Assembly (NCBI GenBank): GCA_024704765.1
Contig: JAKMXF010000058.1
Span: 1-44,888, forward strand
DNA: 44,888 bases
Direction: 5' to 3'
From: Oopsacas minuta
Taxonomy: Eukaryota > Porifera > Hexactinellida > Lyssacinosida > Leucopsacidae
The notes under the pieces were generated by a model. That model was not told the DNA's origin. It made no database searches and worked only from the letters and a program-made list of their open reading frames with translations. The position numbers were made by a program, and so were the translations under genes. Of this stretch, positions 31,158-41,185 are shown piece by piece (the stretch's first letter is position 1; each line of letters starts with the position of its first letter).

Positions 31158-31880
31158 CAGGCCCGGCAGAAGCTCGAGAGAGGTGGGGCGGCCTTGAATT
31201 GTGATGATCGCAGAATAAATAAAGTTAATTTGAGGGGATTGAGAACCCCTCAAATATACATTACGAGAACAACTCCCCTAGAGATTACATTTGTTCTCAA
31301 TGCAAATCAAAGTTGAGCATAATTTATGGCAGTTCAAACTAAGTGGTCAAATAAATATATCTAATTCTGTAATGTGTTTAATACAATCTCAATTGTTGTC
31401 TGTTTGTTTGTTTGTTTGTCCGTTGATGTGTAAATACATTATTGTTTATAGGATTATACAGGAATCAATTAGAAATATCTCAAAATTTACTTAGATACTT
31501 GCCCTCAACGGCTACAGAGGGGGTTGATCTTACAAAATATTTCAATAATATATGTGGCATATACACATATTTGTGAATTAAATTGTTTTAAATATATCTA
31601 TATTATAATTCTCAAAGGGGCCGTCAATTTGAAGAATAAAGGCGTAATGCGGGGAGTTCATCGCGAAGCGACGAGCCTCGTAGTAATTTATAACAAAATT
31701 GTAACTATACTATAGAAGAGCCTCCGGCTTGAACTCGGTGCCAAACATATTACTCAATTATATCAAAAGATCACAAAAATATTCTCGCGAAACATGCACT
31801 CGAAATTTTATGTACCAAAAGATTCACATAAAAGTGGGGCCGCTCAGGTCGCCCCAGCAGCTCCTGCTCCGCCGGGCCTG
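31158..31880. mobile_element. hAT-type non-autonomous element
   Basis: Ends start CAGGCCCGGC on both sides (left 31158, right complement from 31880), followed by GGGGCGGCC or GGGGCGACC. Flanking 8-bp target duplication is TATAGTCA (31150-31157) and TATAGTTA (31881-31888), 7 of 8 identical. The interior contains inverted sequence related to 27840-28060 and a (TTTG)5 tract at 31399-31419. No transposase ORF. Confidence 0.82.
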
Positions 31881-31938
31881 TATAGTTATTGATACGTCGT
31901 TCTTCTCCTCTTACAATCAGATCTCGTCAAGTCCTTAG

Positions 31939-32313
31939 GTTTTCGAAAATTTTATCTCGATAACTGAATCTGATATTCATAACTATAAATTATCCAATAA
32001 CAGATGGTACTGCGTAGACTTTAAAGTTACTTTCTCAGAAAAGGAAACGATTCACGAACTTCAAGGAACACCAGAAACAGAGACATATTCTACGGATTAC
32101 TACCCAATGACATTCAATATTGTTACCAATAAGTCTATTCCTCACACTCTTACTGAATCAATGAAGGGAACCTATTGTCTTTGAATAATTGTAGAAGATT
32201 GTTCTAAACTGCAAAAGGGGATAATTCAATACGCTAATTCCGAATGTCGAATTTGTACCGATCAAATTTCCTCCAGTATTCCCTTCAATAAATATTATTT
32301 AGCCAACTTATAA
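31939..32313 (+). pseudogene. coding-like exon with one in-frame TGA, unrecognised
   Basis: The frame opens right after CCTTAG, a splice-acceptor-like site, and runs 81 codons (NNRWYCVDFKVTFSEKET, TDYYPMTFNIVTNKSIPH) to a TGA at 32182. It then continues for 42 more codons (EDCSKLQKGIIQYANSECRI) to TAA at 32311. The composition is rich in polar and charged residues and unlike the surrounding AT-rich noise. A Trp-to-stop change (TGG to TGA) would explain the break. No family recognised. There is no ATG near the start. Confidence 0.3.
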
Positions 32314-32881
32314 TTACTGTAAACAAATTGAATATTATATGGACTGGATGATCATATGAAATTGTAAATACATTGTTTGATGGATTTTATATCCGAGCGG
32401 AGCAAGGAAAATTATAAATTACAACCTTAGTCTACAGCTTAGTCTATTAAGTAAATTTGTTTAAAAAGTTGCACTATTAATTGGAGGTGTATTGAGATTA
32501 AATCTAACCCTTCATAGTGCCCCTTCGAAAACTGACGCCCCTGCATAGCACAGTTCCACTTGGAAAATCCACCAAACCTGAATATTTTTGTGGCTGGAAA
32601 AGCCACAAAATATTGAGAATTTTTTGAAATTCCGTTCCTACGGTGGATAAATATTCAGAAAGGCGAATAGATATTCGTCGTGTCATATCAGGGATTTTGA
32701 AGCTACATCGATTCTTTCCGAAGCTTGATAGGCAAAAGAATAATTAATGGAATCCAAATGGAAATAATACATGAGAGAGGAGAAAAAGTAAATAAATAAC
32801 ACAATTCCCTAAACGAAAGTTAATGAAAGCGAAAGTATAGAAAATATAATATAGAAATACACACATAAATAGAGTTGTATA
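32314..32881. other. intergenic with a hAT-like terminus near 32542
   Basis: AAAACTGACGCCCCTG (32529-32544) is, on the minus strand, CAGGGGCGTCAGTTTT, a hAT-like end. The partner end was not found, so this is a solo terminus at best. The stretch near 32850 is the 3' flank of the NHL gene. Confidence 0.35.
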
Positions 32882-33733
32882 TCAAAATATCTGTAGACAG
32901 TTCACATTATGATTACACACTACTATAACTCTATCATGATTGTCTACTGTTACTGCTGTTGGATGCTCAGAGACTAGAATATGGTGAATTGATTGAAATT
33001 CAGGATTGAAGATAGAAATAGAATTAGAAGAATAATCAGCAATTACAATGTTGTTAGAATTGTCAATAATGAATGATCGAGGATTAATGGCTTGATTTCT
33101 TTGTCCTCGTGAAATTACACTCTTCAGGAGTATGTGGTTATAATCGAATAGATGGATACAAGGATTAGATTCATCTAACACATAAATATAACCTTTAGAG
33201 AGTTTAACATCAAGAGGGTATTTAAATGAACCCAATTGGGATTTGAATTGGAAATCCTTTGAGAGTATTTGAACTCGACAGTTAGAACAATCACAAATGT
33301 AAATATCATCATTAGATTCATTGATTGCTATACCCTTAGGAAAGATGAATTCTAATTCTGCCTTTCCCTGTTTACCAATTCTAGAAACAAATTCTCCATC
33401 AAGATTATACTTCAGTATATCGTGGCTATGAGTAATTAGAATCCTACTCTTATAAATAACTAAGCTGCTTGGATAGGACATCTTTCCTTCACCTCCTATG
33501 TCACCAAATTTGAACATATACTTAGCAGTGCTGTCAAATACTTTAGCACAGTGATTGTAAACATCTGTTATATAAATATTTCCAGTCATCTTGTCAACTG
33601 CAACACAAAGTGGACAGTAAAGTTCATCATTTCCTTTTCCTCTCTTACTAGCACACACTAGAGGTTGTATCTTCCTAGTGTAATCAATTCCAGTTTTCAC
33701 TTTCTCTGTTTCAATAGTAATAGCTGTGGCCAT
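32882..33733 (-). CDS. NHL-repeat beta-propeller protein, class II (paralog 5)
   Basis: A 283-codon intronless frame, ATG at 33733. N-terminus MATAITIETEKVKTGIDY is one residue different from the paralog at 18896. The gene looks mosaic: N-terminus and blade 2 (GDIGGEGKMSYP, VIYKSRILITH) resemble the 18896 copy, blade 1 (RGKGNDELYCPLC) resembles 26741, and the last blade (VVCNHNVNCLQIF) equals 3280. Variable residues: DV-Y-N-H, ITH-S-H-D, ICD-CS with NCR instead of NNR, D-E-SN and NP-R. It has DVYNHCAKVFD where all others have a Cys in the second position. Soluble six-blade propeller; partner unknown. Confidence 0.88.
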   Translation of the reverse strand: MATAITIETEKVKTGIDYTRKIQPLVCASKRGKGNDELYCPLCVAVDKMTGNIYITDVYNHCAKVFDSTAKYMFKFGDIGGEGKMSYPSSLVIYKSRILITHSHDILKYNLDGEFVSRIGKQGKAELEFIFPKGIAINESNDDIYICDCSNCRVQILSKDFQFKSQLGSFKYPLDVKLSKGYIYVLDESNPCIHLFDYNHILLKSVISRGQRNQAINPRSFIIDNSNNIVIADYSSNSISIFNPEFQSIHHILVSEHPTAVTVDNHDRVIVVCNHNVNCLQIF

Positions 33734-33900
33734 AGTTGCTAAATTGATAGAAAGAGTTAGTATACCTGAAATGAGCTAAGATTGTGGAATACTATAGTAG
33801 CAGGAGATGTATACACATGTGGGCGTAGATAAAGTTAGATTTCAGAATTTGTATACAGGTGGCATAATGTCTCAAAAATGGTTGGATACCCCATTATTAT
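33734..33900 (-). promoter_or_regulatory. class II NHL upstream block with TACTAAC and acceptor
   Basis: On the minus strand ends GGTATACTAACTCTTTCTAT...TTTAG immediately before CAACTATGG, identical to the copy at 18861-18890. Contains GAGACATTATGCCACCTGTA further upstream as in the other class II copies. Confidence 0.55.
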
Positions 33901-34963
33901 GAGCGAACAAGTTTTGAAGCTAACCAATTATGCATAGCATATGTCCACGTGGTTCTTCTATTGATTTCTATAGTGAAAATTCAAATTAGAATTGAAGTTA
34001 GATAATTGAATTACTATTGTCGAGATATGAAATGTAAACACTGACCTACTTAGGCTCGAGTCAATATGAATTAACTGTTCCAGTAGGTAAGAAGTGAGTA
34101 CAAATGTCCAGCCTCCATGTATTCTAGACTCAATTCAAAATATGACATCATAGTAAATTCCCTCATCAAAAAATTAAAAAAGCCACATCGCTTGTTTGAG
34201 CTGGGCGTGGCTTGCGAACACATTGTATTTGCAAGAAACTCGGCACTTCTTGCCTTAACAAAGTATAAAATTAAATAAATAATACATATTTCAACAATTT
34301 GTTTCCTTTATATTCATAAAAAAAACAATAAATTTACATAGGAGGACCTTGGAATGTGAAATTCGGATTCGGCGTACTTAGTTACCCCTTGAAAGCCGTT
34401 TAGACCTTGACAACGGACAAAACAACAAAATAACAACAAATTGAGATTGAATAATATGGATTCAATTTTTGAAATAATTCCCTCTAATCATCCATGCGGA
34501 ATAAATATTCAGAATATTTATGTAAACCAATTACCCAGCAAACATAAGTGTTTTTAACTAATCATTAATTTATTGTTTCCATATACAAATTATGAATTAT
34601 GAAATCTTTAATCCAATAAGCTATCTTCGAACTTGGATTAATCGTAATTGTAAATTTTTCACCACTAAGCAGGATGTTCTTGTCTGCAATAGAATTGGAT
34701 ACAATTAAGTATCATGTAAAAGAATTTAGTTTGAATTAGGGAATTGGGGTCAGCCAGTTAGCTCCATATGTCTTAACAGAATAAGAGACCGTTTAATACT
34801 GGAAGGTAGCTACCTTTATACTCCTAGATGGATATGTATTTCCCATAAGTTTGTGAGTAGTTGATACATGTATGAATGTGAATAATTATTTGTAAGAGCT
34901 AGGATAATAACTGATATTATCTTGGCATTAATCTAAAACTTCCAAACGTTGATTTATTTCAGA
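33901..34963. other. intergenic with dispersed repeats
   Basis: 34290-34460 matches 17475-17492 plus 17935-18200 without the pogo-like insertion. GACAACGGACAAAACAACAA lies at 34409. 34640-34800 is an inverted copy of about 7870-8040 from the class I cassette. No gene. Confidence 0.5.
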
Positions 34964-35218
34964 TGGCTATCCTGTAAGACAAAAAGACAGTCACTACCAC
35001 AAAATAACAGGAAAAATTTAGGAAATACATAAAAATCGTTGACTTGTAGATGGAAAAAAACTGGACGTGCTGGAAAGAATCTGAAAGCAGATTTGAATTC
35101 AGCGTAAAAAACTAGCTCAGAAAATGTCAATCTAATACTTGATGAGAAAATGAAGTTAAATTTTGTTGACCTGTGTAATAAGTATCGGAATGGTATTTCA
35201 GATTTCAAATTCAATTGA
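34964..35218 (+). pseudogene. coding-like remnant with two stops, unrecognised
   Basis: Follows TTTATTTCAG (acceptor-like). The frame reads WLSCKTKRQSLPQNNRKN, a TAA, RWKKTGRAGKNLKADLNSA, a TAA, then NVNLILDEKMKLNFVDLC and SDFKFN before the final TGA. The basic, open character is unusual for this AT-rich DNA, but chance cannot be excluded and no family was recognised. Confidence 0.2.
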
Positions 35219-35879
35219 ATATATTCTAATTTCTAATACAAATTCAAACGATATACCTGTAATTGAATTAATAAGATTAGTATGAATAATATCAAAGGTT
35301 TAGTAGTAAATCTGAAAATAGAACTCTAACAAGTGATTGATTACCCAAAATTATTTAACTAATAATACTTACAAATTTCTTCTTGTTTATGGAGTTCAGA
35401 AATTTTGGATTTCAATCTATGGATGTCTGTTGCTGAATTATGGTGCAAAAGCCAAGATTTAGAATATTCCAATGGTCTCCAAATAGTCAGTGGTGGGCCA
35501 TTAAGCTGGATAAACAGCAAAGAAGAAACATGTTCTATTATATATATCCTACATTCCAGAACACGTTGCTTATAATATAATTATTACTCAAAAGAATCAT
35601 TTGAGATTGATATTTTGTTTACGATTAACGCTAGATTCCATAGAATAATACATAGCTGAGGTAAAACTTCCCATTATTCTTCAAAACAAGTACAATACAT
35701 TCACGTCGCTACAAAGTAAACATTTCCTCTCTCAACTCAACTTAATTACATTTGGAACAAATTTCAATTTCTTTCAAATATTGATTGTATGCTACTGTAG
35801 ATATCAGGTACACAAATTCAGTAACTTGTGAAGTAACTGTTACTTGACAATTTGATTTGTTTAAACAAGTATGGGAGTG
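35219..35879. other. AT-rich intergenic DNA, no gene seen
   Basis: No supported coding frame or structure. Confidence 0.4.
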
Positions 35880-37690
35880 GCGCTCCAACCCGCTCCCACA
35901 GCAGGACACCACTGACTCCAATAATTTGTTTCTTTCAGGGAGTTGGAGGGTTCGATAGATCATTCGTTTAGTTCTTTATAACTGCACACATCTGTAATAA
36001 TCTTGGTCATAATACAACTTATTACGTATCAGAATATGTACAAGAGAATACAGTAATATCACATTACTATATGTATATCATTAATTATATAACTTGATGA
36101 TATTCTGATTTATATATTTCTATTACTTTTATTCTATTTTATTCTACTAAAGATATCTCTAGATATTTATTGTCTTAATTCTAGATAAAGTTGAGTAGTT
36201 TCTTTCATTATTTAACACCCCCGGAGAGGCGGTTATGTCATAAACTAATCCTTCCAATAGACTACAAGTCAGCAAATTTAGTTTTACGATTCTGTGAACC
36301 CCAGTTTTGGCACTGTGCTGAGTTATTACTAAGTAACATGTGGAAATGCTAATTCAATCTAATAATAGCATATCAATACTCCTTTCTTTTGACAATGAAC
36401 AGACAGATAAACAAACAATAATTTATTCATGTTTATTATTTATATTATAACCATGAATATATTCAAGCATTTTGGACCTCCATCTTTACTCTGCGGGAAC
36501 CTTTGAATAGCAGTAACGCTTGTTCTTGTCGGTATTTCATCGCATCAAATTATAGCTTAGTTTGTTCTTAAGCTAGAATACACAACTGTTTTGCCCCAAT
36601 TCCATAAATACTTTTTCCAAAATACTTAATTGTATCCAATTCTACTGCAGACATGAACCCCTGATTAGTGGTGAACCCAGTTCTCAAATACCTGTGAATA
36701 TTTCCCAGAATCTTAAATTAGACACAGACTATCTAAAAATTATCATATTCGGGTACGGAGTCGTAATATGATATTTTTGGCATCATATGATCAATATTTG
36801 TTGTTGTTTATTTACATAAAGTAAACAAAATTCAAAAAAAGTCTTGGAATCATGCATTCAATGCGTGTATTAGGGTTAGGGAGTCTGCTGAGTTCGAATA
36901 TGAGTTTAGAATTAATTTGGAGTTTCCTAGGCGCACTATGTGGGCGCCAATTGCAGATACGAAGTGTTCGCAACCCCGTAGTGCAAGGAAGCATAGCTTC
37001 CTTGTTATTCGCAAATACTTCATTTGTCTACCATCAGTTAGCGAGTCATGTGATACTCATATCTAACATACAATCTATGTATCCAATCATAGCCTACTAC
37101 AATACTGCTACACATGCTGTTCTGGTACATATGGTCCCCCTTGATATTTTTCTGAGGGGCCAAATTGCCATAGGTATTGGTTCATAATATCCCCCATTAA
37201 TTACGAAGCACTTTTTAGTAACAATTCAATATGGATTCTCTCGATCTTTCACTTAAAATCGTATAACTTAACTAGAGGACCATTTGTACCAAATTATAAT
37301 AGATTTTGGTGTAAATAGCCCCCTTACAATACGGAGCTATGTGAATATCAAAATATATATACCAAAACAATGCTGCCAAATTATGCATAGTATTGGATAA
37401 GAGTCAAATTATATATGTTTCATAAAAGAAAAATTTCTCATTCAATATTTTGAATTGAACCTTTTCAGGGTAATGACATCTGAGGAATCTATTTGGACTA
37501 ATGTAAAAGTTCAAACAGTCATCTTCATCTTTTTTGGGCACAATTATGCGATGACGTGTTCATTTATACCACTCGAGTGTTGGCATTTTTGTGGAACAAC
37601 GACACGTAATATCCGAATTGATTTTAGGATGTTTAATTTGTTCATTTACTTTACAATTAAGATAAAACCAACTCCGACAATAGTTTATTA
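35880..37690 (+). repeat. class I upstream cassette, distal and middle parts
   Basis: 35930-36220 matches 7440-7700, 36600-37440 matches about 7960-8720, and 37440-37690 matches 8700-8940. The cassette belongs to the gene at 40313 but is now split from it by two insertions. The 111-codon ORF at 36852 lies inside the repeat and is not conserved. Confidence 0.72.
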
Positions 37691-37842
37691 GATTAAAGAT
37701 TTCACAATGTATGACTTGTACATGAAAAATAAATTTCTGATAAATCCATTTATGAATTAATCAAACAACATATTAAGACGCGATGAGATGTCTATTTATA
37801 TGCATATGTGCTAAGTATTAACACAGAAGGGATGATTCAAAA

Positions 37843-38438
37843 GCATCTGTATATTTTGACAGAATTTTTTGTAGAACTTTGCTCGAATGATGAAAAAGGC
37901 AGATTTTTTTATCAAAGATCTACTAAAATGTCTCCAGTCAAACTTTGATAGAAAAATTGTAGAATTTTGATCGAAAATGGAAAAATCCAACAAAAAATCC
38001 AACGATAGGCCATTTTACAAAGATTAATAATAATAAATCCAACAAAACTCCATCCAATCATAAAATTAGCATAAATTTCACACTTACTTTATATTTTATT
38101 AGTTAGAAAGATTACCATTAGGAGGAATTAGGGATTTATTTCGCTACCTTATGGCTCTGGGAGTATTTATTTGTGTTCCTTATTAGCTACTAAAGGACGG
38201 GAGTGTGGAATTTATGCTAATTTTATGATTGGATGGAATTTGTTGATTGATTATCATTAATCTTTGTAAAATGGCGTATCGCTGGATTTTTTTGTTGTAT
38301 TTCTCCATTTTGATCAAAATTCTACAATTTTCGATCAAAGTTCGATTGGAGGCATTTTAGTAGATCTTTGATCAAAATCTGCCTTTTTCATCATTCGATC
38401 AAATTTCAACAAAAAATTCAATCACAATATTCAGATTC
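37843..38438. mobile_element. large foldback element, arms about 240 bp
   Basis: Left arm 37843-38083 and right arm 38203-38438 are inverted copies with high similarity, for example TTTACAAAGATTAATAATAA against TTTACAAAGATTAATGATAA (complement). The 119-bp centre is unique. It interrupts the class I cassette between the parts matching 8910 and 9370. No ORF and no clear target duplication. Confidence 0.82.
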
Positions 38439-38519
38439 ATTCGAAATATATACAAAATTTGAAAGATTCAAAATATTAATTTTACAATGAGCGAATTTCT
38501 ACTATGATTTCGTATTTTG

Positions 38520-38830
38520 GATTAAAGCCTAAACTTGATGATGCCTGACTGTTTGAGCTTTTTAACTAGATGTAGTGCAATATTTAGTTGACCATGACTC
38601 ATATAAATAATGATTAAAACTCGTAAGAATGGTGTAGATTACAGGCAAATTACTGAATTGCGGTCTTGCATCCACTAGAATCATACTGCCGGGTACTACA
38701 TGGGTATTGGCTACTGGGTCACAAGAGAGCAGATAACCTGGTCTTAGAAGTTGAAAATGCATCAACAACCCTAATTGTGCTATATGGCACACTTCGAAGG
38801 CCTTTCAATTGACAAGTTAGAGAGCAATAT
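38520..38830 (+). repeat. class I upstream cassette, proximal part
   Basis: Matches 9350-9650 (CTGACTGTTTGAGCTTTTTA, AACCCTAATTGTG, AAGGCCTTTCAATTGACA). Confidence 0.72.
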
Positions 38831-39693
38831 ACTTCTGTAATATTCTTGGTCATAAATTTCGATTATCATCAAATATTGTTATTTAACGAGTGTTTATGAA
38901 AATGAAGAACATCTTTTGGTAATGAAACTAACATTTAACAAGTAGAAGATATTTTGGTAGAAAAGGTTAGTTTAAATTTTGAGAATTTCGGAAAAATTTG
39001 ACAAAAATGTAAAAGAGCACCATATATGGGCATGAACTTTGATTTGTTCATTATGGGAAAATATTTTCGAAATTTTCGCTTAGCTAGCCCTGTATAGAGT
39101 AGACCATGGCCCACCGTTGCAGGAATAATTCTTGAAATTGAATGATTTTTTGGATGATAACAATATATATCCCTCTAATACTCCCAACTCCAAATCAATT
39201 ACGTACGCAGCTATACATTATTGCATTATATGTTAGAACAAATTTGTAGATCAACACCGCTAGTGATGGACAGGTTTCGATTTCTCCCCTAACCGGATTG
39301 AACCTGGATTGTCAAATTTTCGGGATATTCCAAGTAGAAATGGTGTTTCGTTCTATAAAAGTGATTGTAATTCAAACTACTAGTACAATGAAATAAGTGA
39401 TAAGTAATGGTGAAGGATAGAATTAGATATTTTAACCTTAAATGGGCCGTGAAAAGTAATATACTTGTTTCTCATCCCCGCCAGTCCCAAACTTTGTCCC
39501 CAGTGCGGAACGATTTAATTGTGTATTTCTCCAAATTTATACATAATTCTTTAGTCACAGAGTGTGCAATCCACGTTTTACTAGTTGTATAGTTGAAAAC
39601 TTCTATATTTTTGTACAGGGAGAATGAGAGGGGATAATAGAAGGGTCAAAATATTTGATATATTCAATCACCTTTAATAAATCAGATTCCTTA
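38831..39693. other. intergenic, no gene seen
   Basis: AT-rich DNA absent from the other cassette copies, so probably inserted. No recognised element ends at its borders. Confidence 0.35.
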
Positions 39694-39853
39694 TATATAG
39701 CTCAACTATAGTATAGTACAGTTTTTTGTAATACAAAAACCCCATACCCTCATTCCAAAAAGGTGACTTACATTTGGCCTAACAAATAACCTTTCCTCGA
39801 ACATAGAAAAGCTAACACACAAAAACTGTACTATAGTATAGTTGAGCTATATA
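39694..39853. mobile_element. 160-bp MITE with perfect 33-bp terminal inverted repeats
   Basis: Left arm 39694-39726 (TATATAGCTCAACTATAGTA...) and right arm 39821-39853 are exact complements. The 94-bp interior is unique. The ends start with TATA, so a TA target is possible. Perfect arms suggest recent insertion. Confidence 0.85.
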
Positions 39854-40200
39854 AGTTATTTGTTAAAAAATAGACATAAAATATGGCCCGCTGTTCAAGG
39901 TTCCGAAGAAATTTCGGATGGGAAATATGTAATATACTTACATAGCCTAAATCTGAGTTTGAGTATATATTCATTTGTAGTTTTATTATATAAAGGTGTT
40001 ATAATTTCACAGTTATTGCACAGGAAAATATGACTATCCCGAAAATATTACCAAAAACCTAGATTCACGGCGGTATATATGCGTAAGTACAGTCAACCCT
40101 CTTAAACATCTCAAGATTAATTGTATTATCAAAGTAGATATACTCATACTCTAAGGATAAAAGATAGCTCAGGATTAGAGGCAGGAATGTTTGTATATGA
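39854..40200. other. intergenic; solo pogo-like terminus near 40089
   Basis: TACAGTCAACCCTCTTAAAC at 40088 resembles a pogo/Tigger terminus after TA, but no partner was found. Otherwise nothing. Confidence 0.3.
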
Positions 40201-40312
40201 TTATGTAACTAATACGATCCATGAATAATGCAGTATATGACCATGAGCTATACTATAGGTATGTCTACTGAGAATTTCTATTAATTCGTACTCCTATAAA
40301 TATTTAGCAATA
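40201..40312 (+). promoter_or_regulatory. class I NHL proximal upstream block
   Basis: Matches 9930-10010 (GACCATGAGCTATACTA, TAATTCGTACTCCTATAAAT) and ends TATTTAG five bases before ATG at 40313. A short TACTGAG/TACTGAC element lies about 45 bases upstream of the AG, too far for a typical branch point. Confidence 0.5.
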
Positions 40313-41185
40313 ATGTCCACAAATAATCCTATTGAAACACAACCTGTTGAGAATAATTTAGAGAGACAGAGAACTGAAATTAATTATTCGAGCAAGTTTC
40401 AACCTCTAGTGAGTACTAGTAAGAGAGGAAAAGGAAATGATGAACTAAACTTTCCATTTTGTGTTACAGTTGACAAGATGACTGGCTATATTTATATAGC
40501 AGATTGTCCCAATGACTGTGTTAAAGTATTTGACAGTACTGCTAAGTATATATTCAAATTTGGTGACAGTAATGGTGAAGGAATGATGTACTATCCAAGA
40601 AGCTTAGTTATTTGTAGGGGTAGGATTCTAATTACTCATCACCACGGTATATTGAATTATACTCTTGATGGTAAATTTATTCCTGGAATTGGGAAACAGG
40701 GAAAAGGAGAGTTAGAATTCAACTATCCTAAGTGTATATCAATCAATGAATCTAATGATGATATTTACATTTGTGATTATTATAACAATCGAGTTCAAAT
40801 ACTCTCACAAGATTTCCAATTCAAATCACAATTTGGTTCATTCAAACACCCTCGTGATGTTAAACTATTAAAAGAATACATTTATGTGTTAGATGAATCT
40901 AATCCTTGTATCCATCTATTCAATCATAACCACATACTCCTGAAGAGCGTAATTTCACGAGGACGAGGAAATCAAGTCACTAATCCATACTCATTCTTTA
41001 TTGACAATTCTAACAACATTCTAATTGCTGATTATTCTTCTAATTCTATTTCTATCTTCAATCCTGAATTCCAATCAATTCATAATATTCCAGTATCTGA
41101 GCATCCAACATCAGTAACAGTAGATAATCATGATAGAGTTATAGTAGTGTGTGAGCATACCGTGAACTGTCTACAGATATTTTGA
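40313..41185 (+). CDS. NHL-repeat beta-propeller protein, class I (paralog 6)
   Basis: A 290-codon intronless frame, ATG at 40313, N-terminus MSTNNPIETQPVENNLERQR. Six NHL blades with the conserved framework. Variable residues: NF-P-FC in blade 1, DC-P-N-D, ITH-H-H-G, ICD-YY, D-E-SN, NP-Y and VVC-E-H-T. Blade 3 has YPKCISINES where others have GIAINES or GLAINES, and blade 2 has FIPGIGKQG instead of FISRIGKQG. Its 3' third is nearly identical to the pseudogene at 20851. No signal peptide or membrane segment. Upstream cassette is interrupted by a foldback element and by about 1.4 kb of inserted DNA. Confidence 0.88.
   Translation: MSTNNPIETQPVENNLERQRTEINYSSKFQPLVSTSKRGKGNDELNFPFCVTVDKMTGYIYIADCPNDCVKVFDSTAKYIFKFGDSNGEGMMYYPRSLVICRGRILITHHHGILNYTLDGKFIPGIGKQGKGELEFNYPKCISINESNDDIYICDYYNNRVQILSQDFQFKSQFGSFKHPRDVKLLKEYIYVLDESNPCIHLFNHNHILLKSVISRGRGNQVTNPYSFFIDNSNNILIADYSSNSISIFNPEFQSIHNIPVSEHPTSVTVDNHDRVIVVCEHTVNCLQIF

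Noticed and set aside
35940-35960. tRNA-like B box (GGTTCGAT) in the cassette
   Set aside because: No A box at the right distance and no cloverleaf. The motif varies among copies.
36852-37187. 111-codon ORF on the plus strand
   Set aside because: It lies in the duplicated cassette and is not open in the matching copy near 8220-8400.
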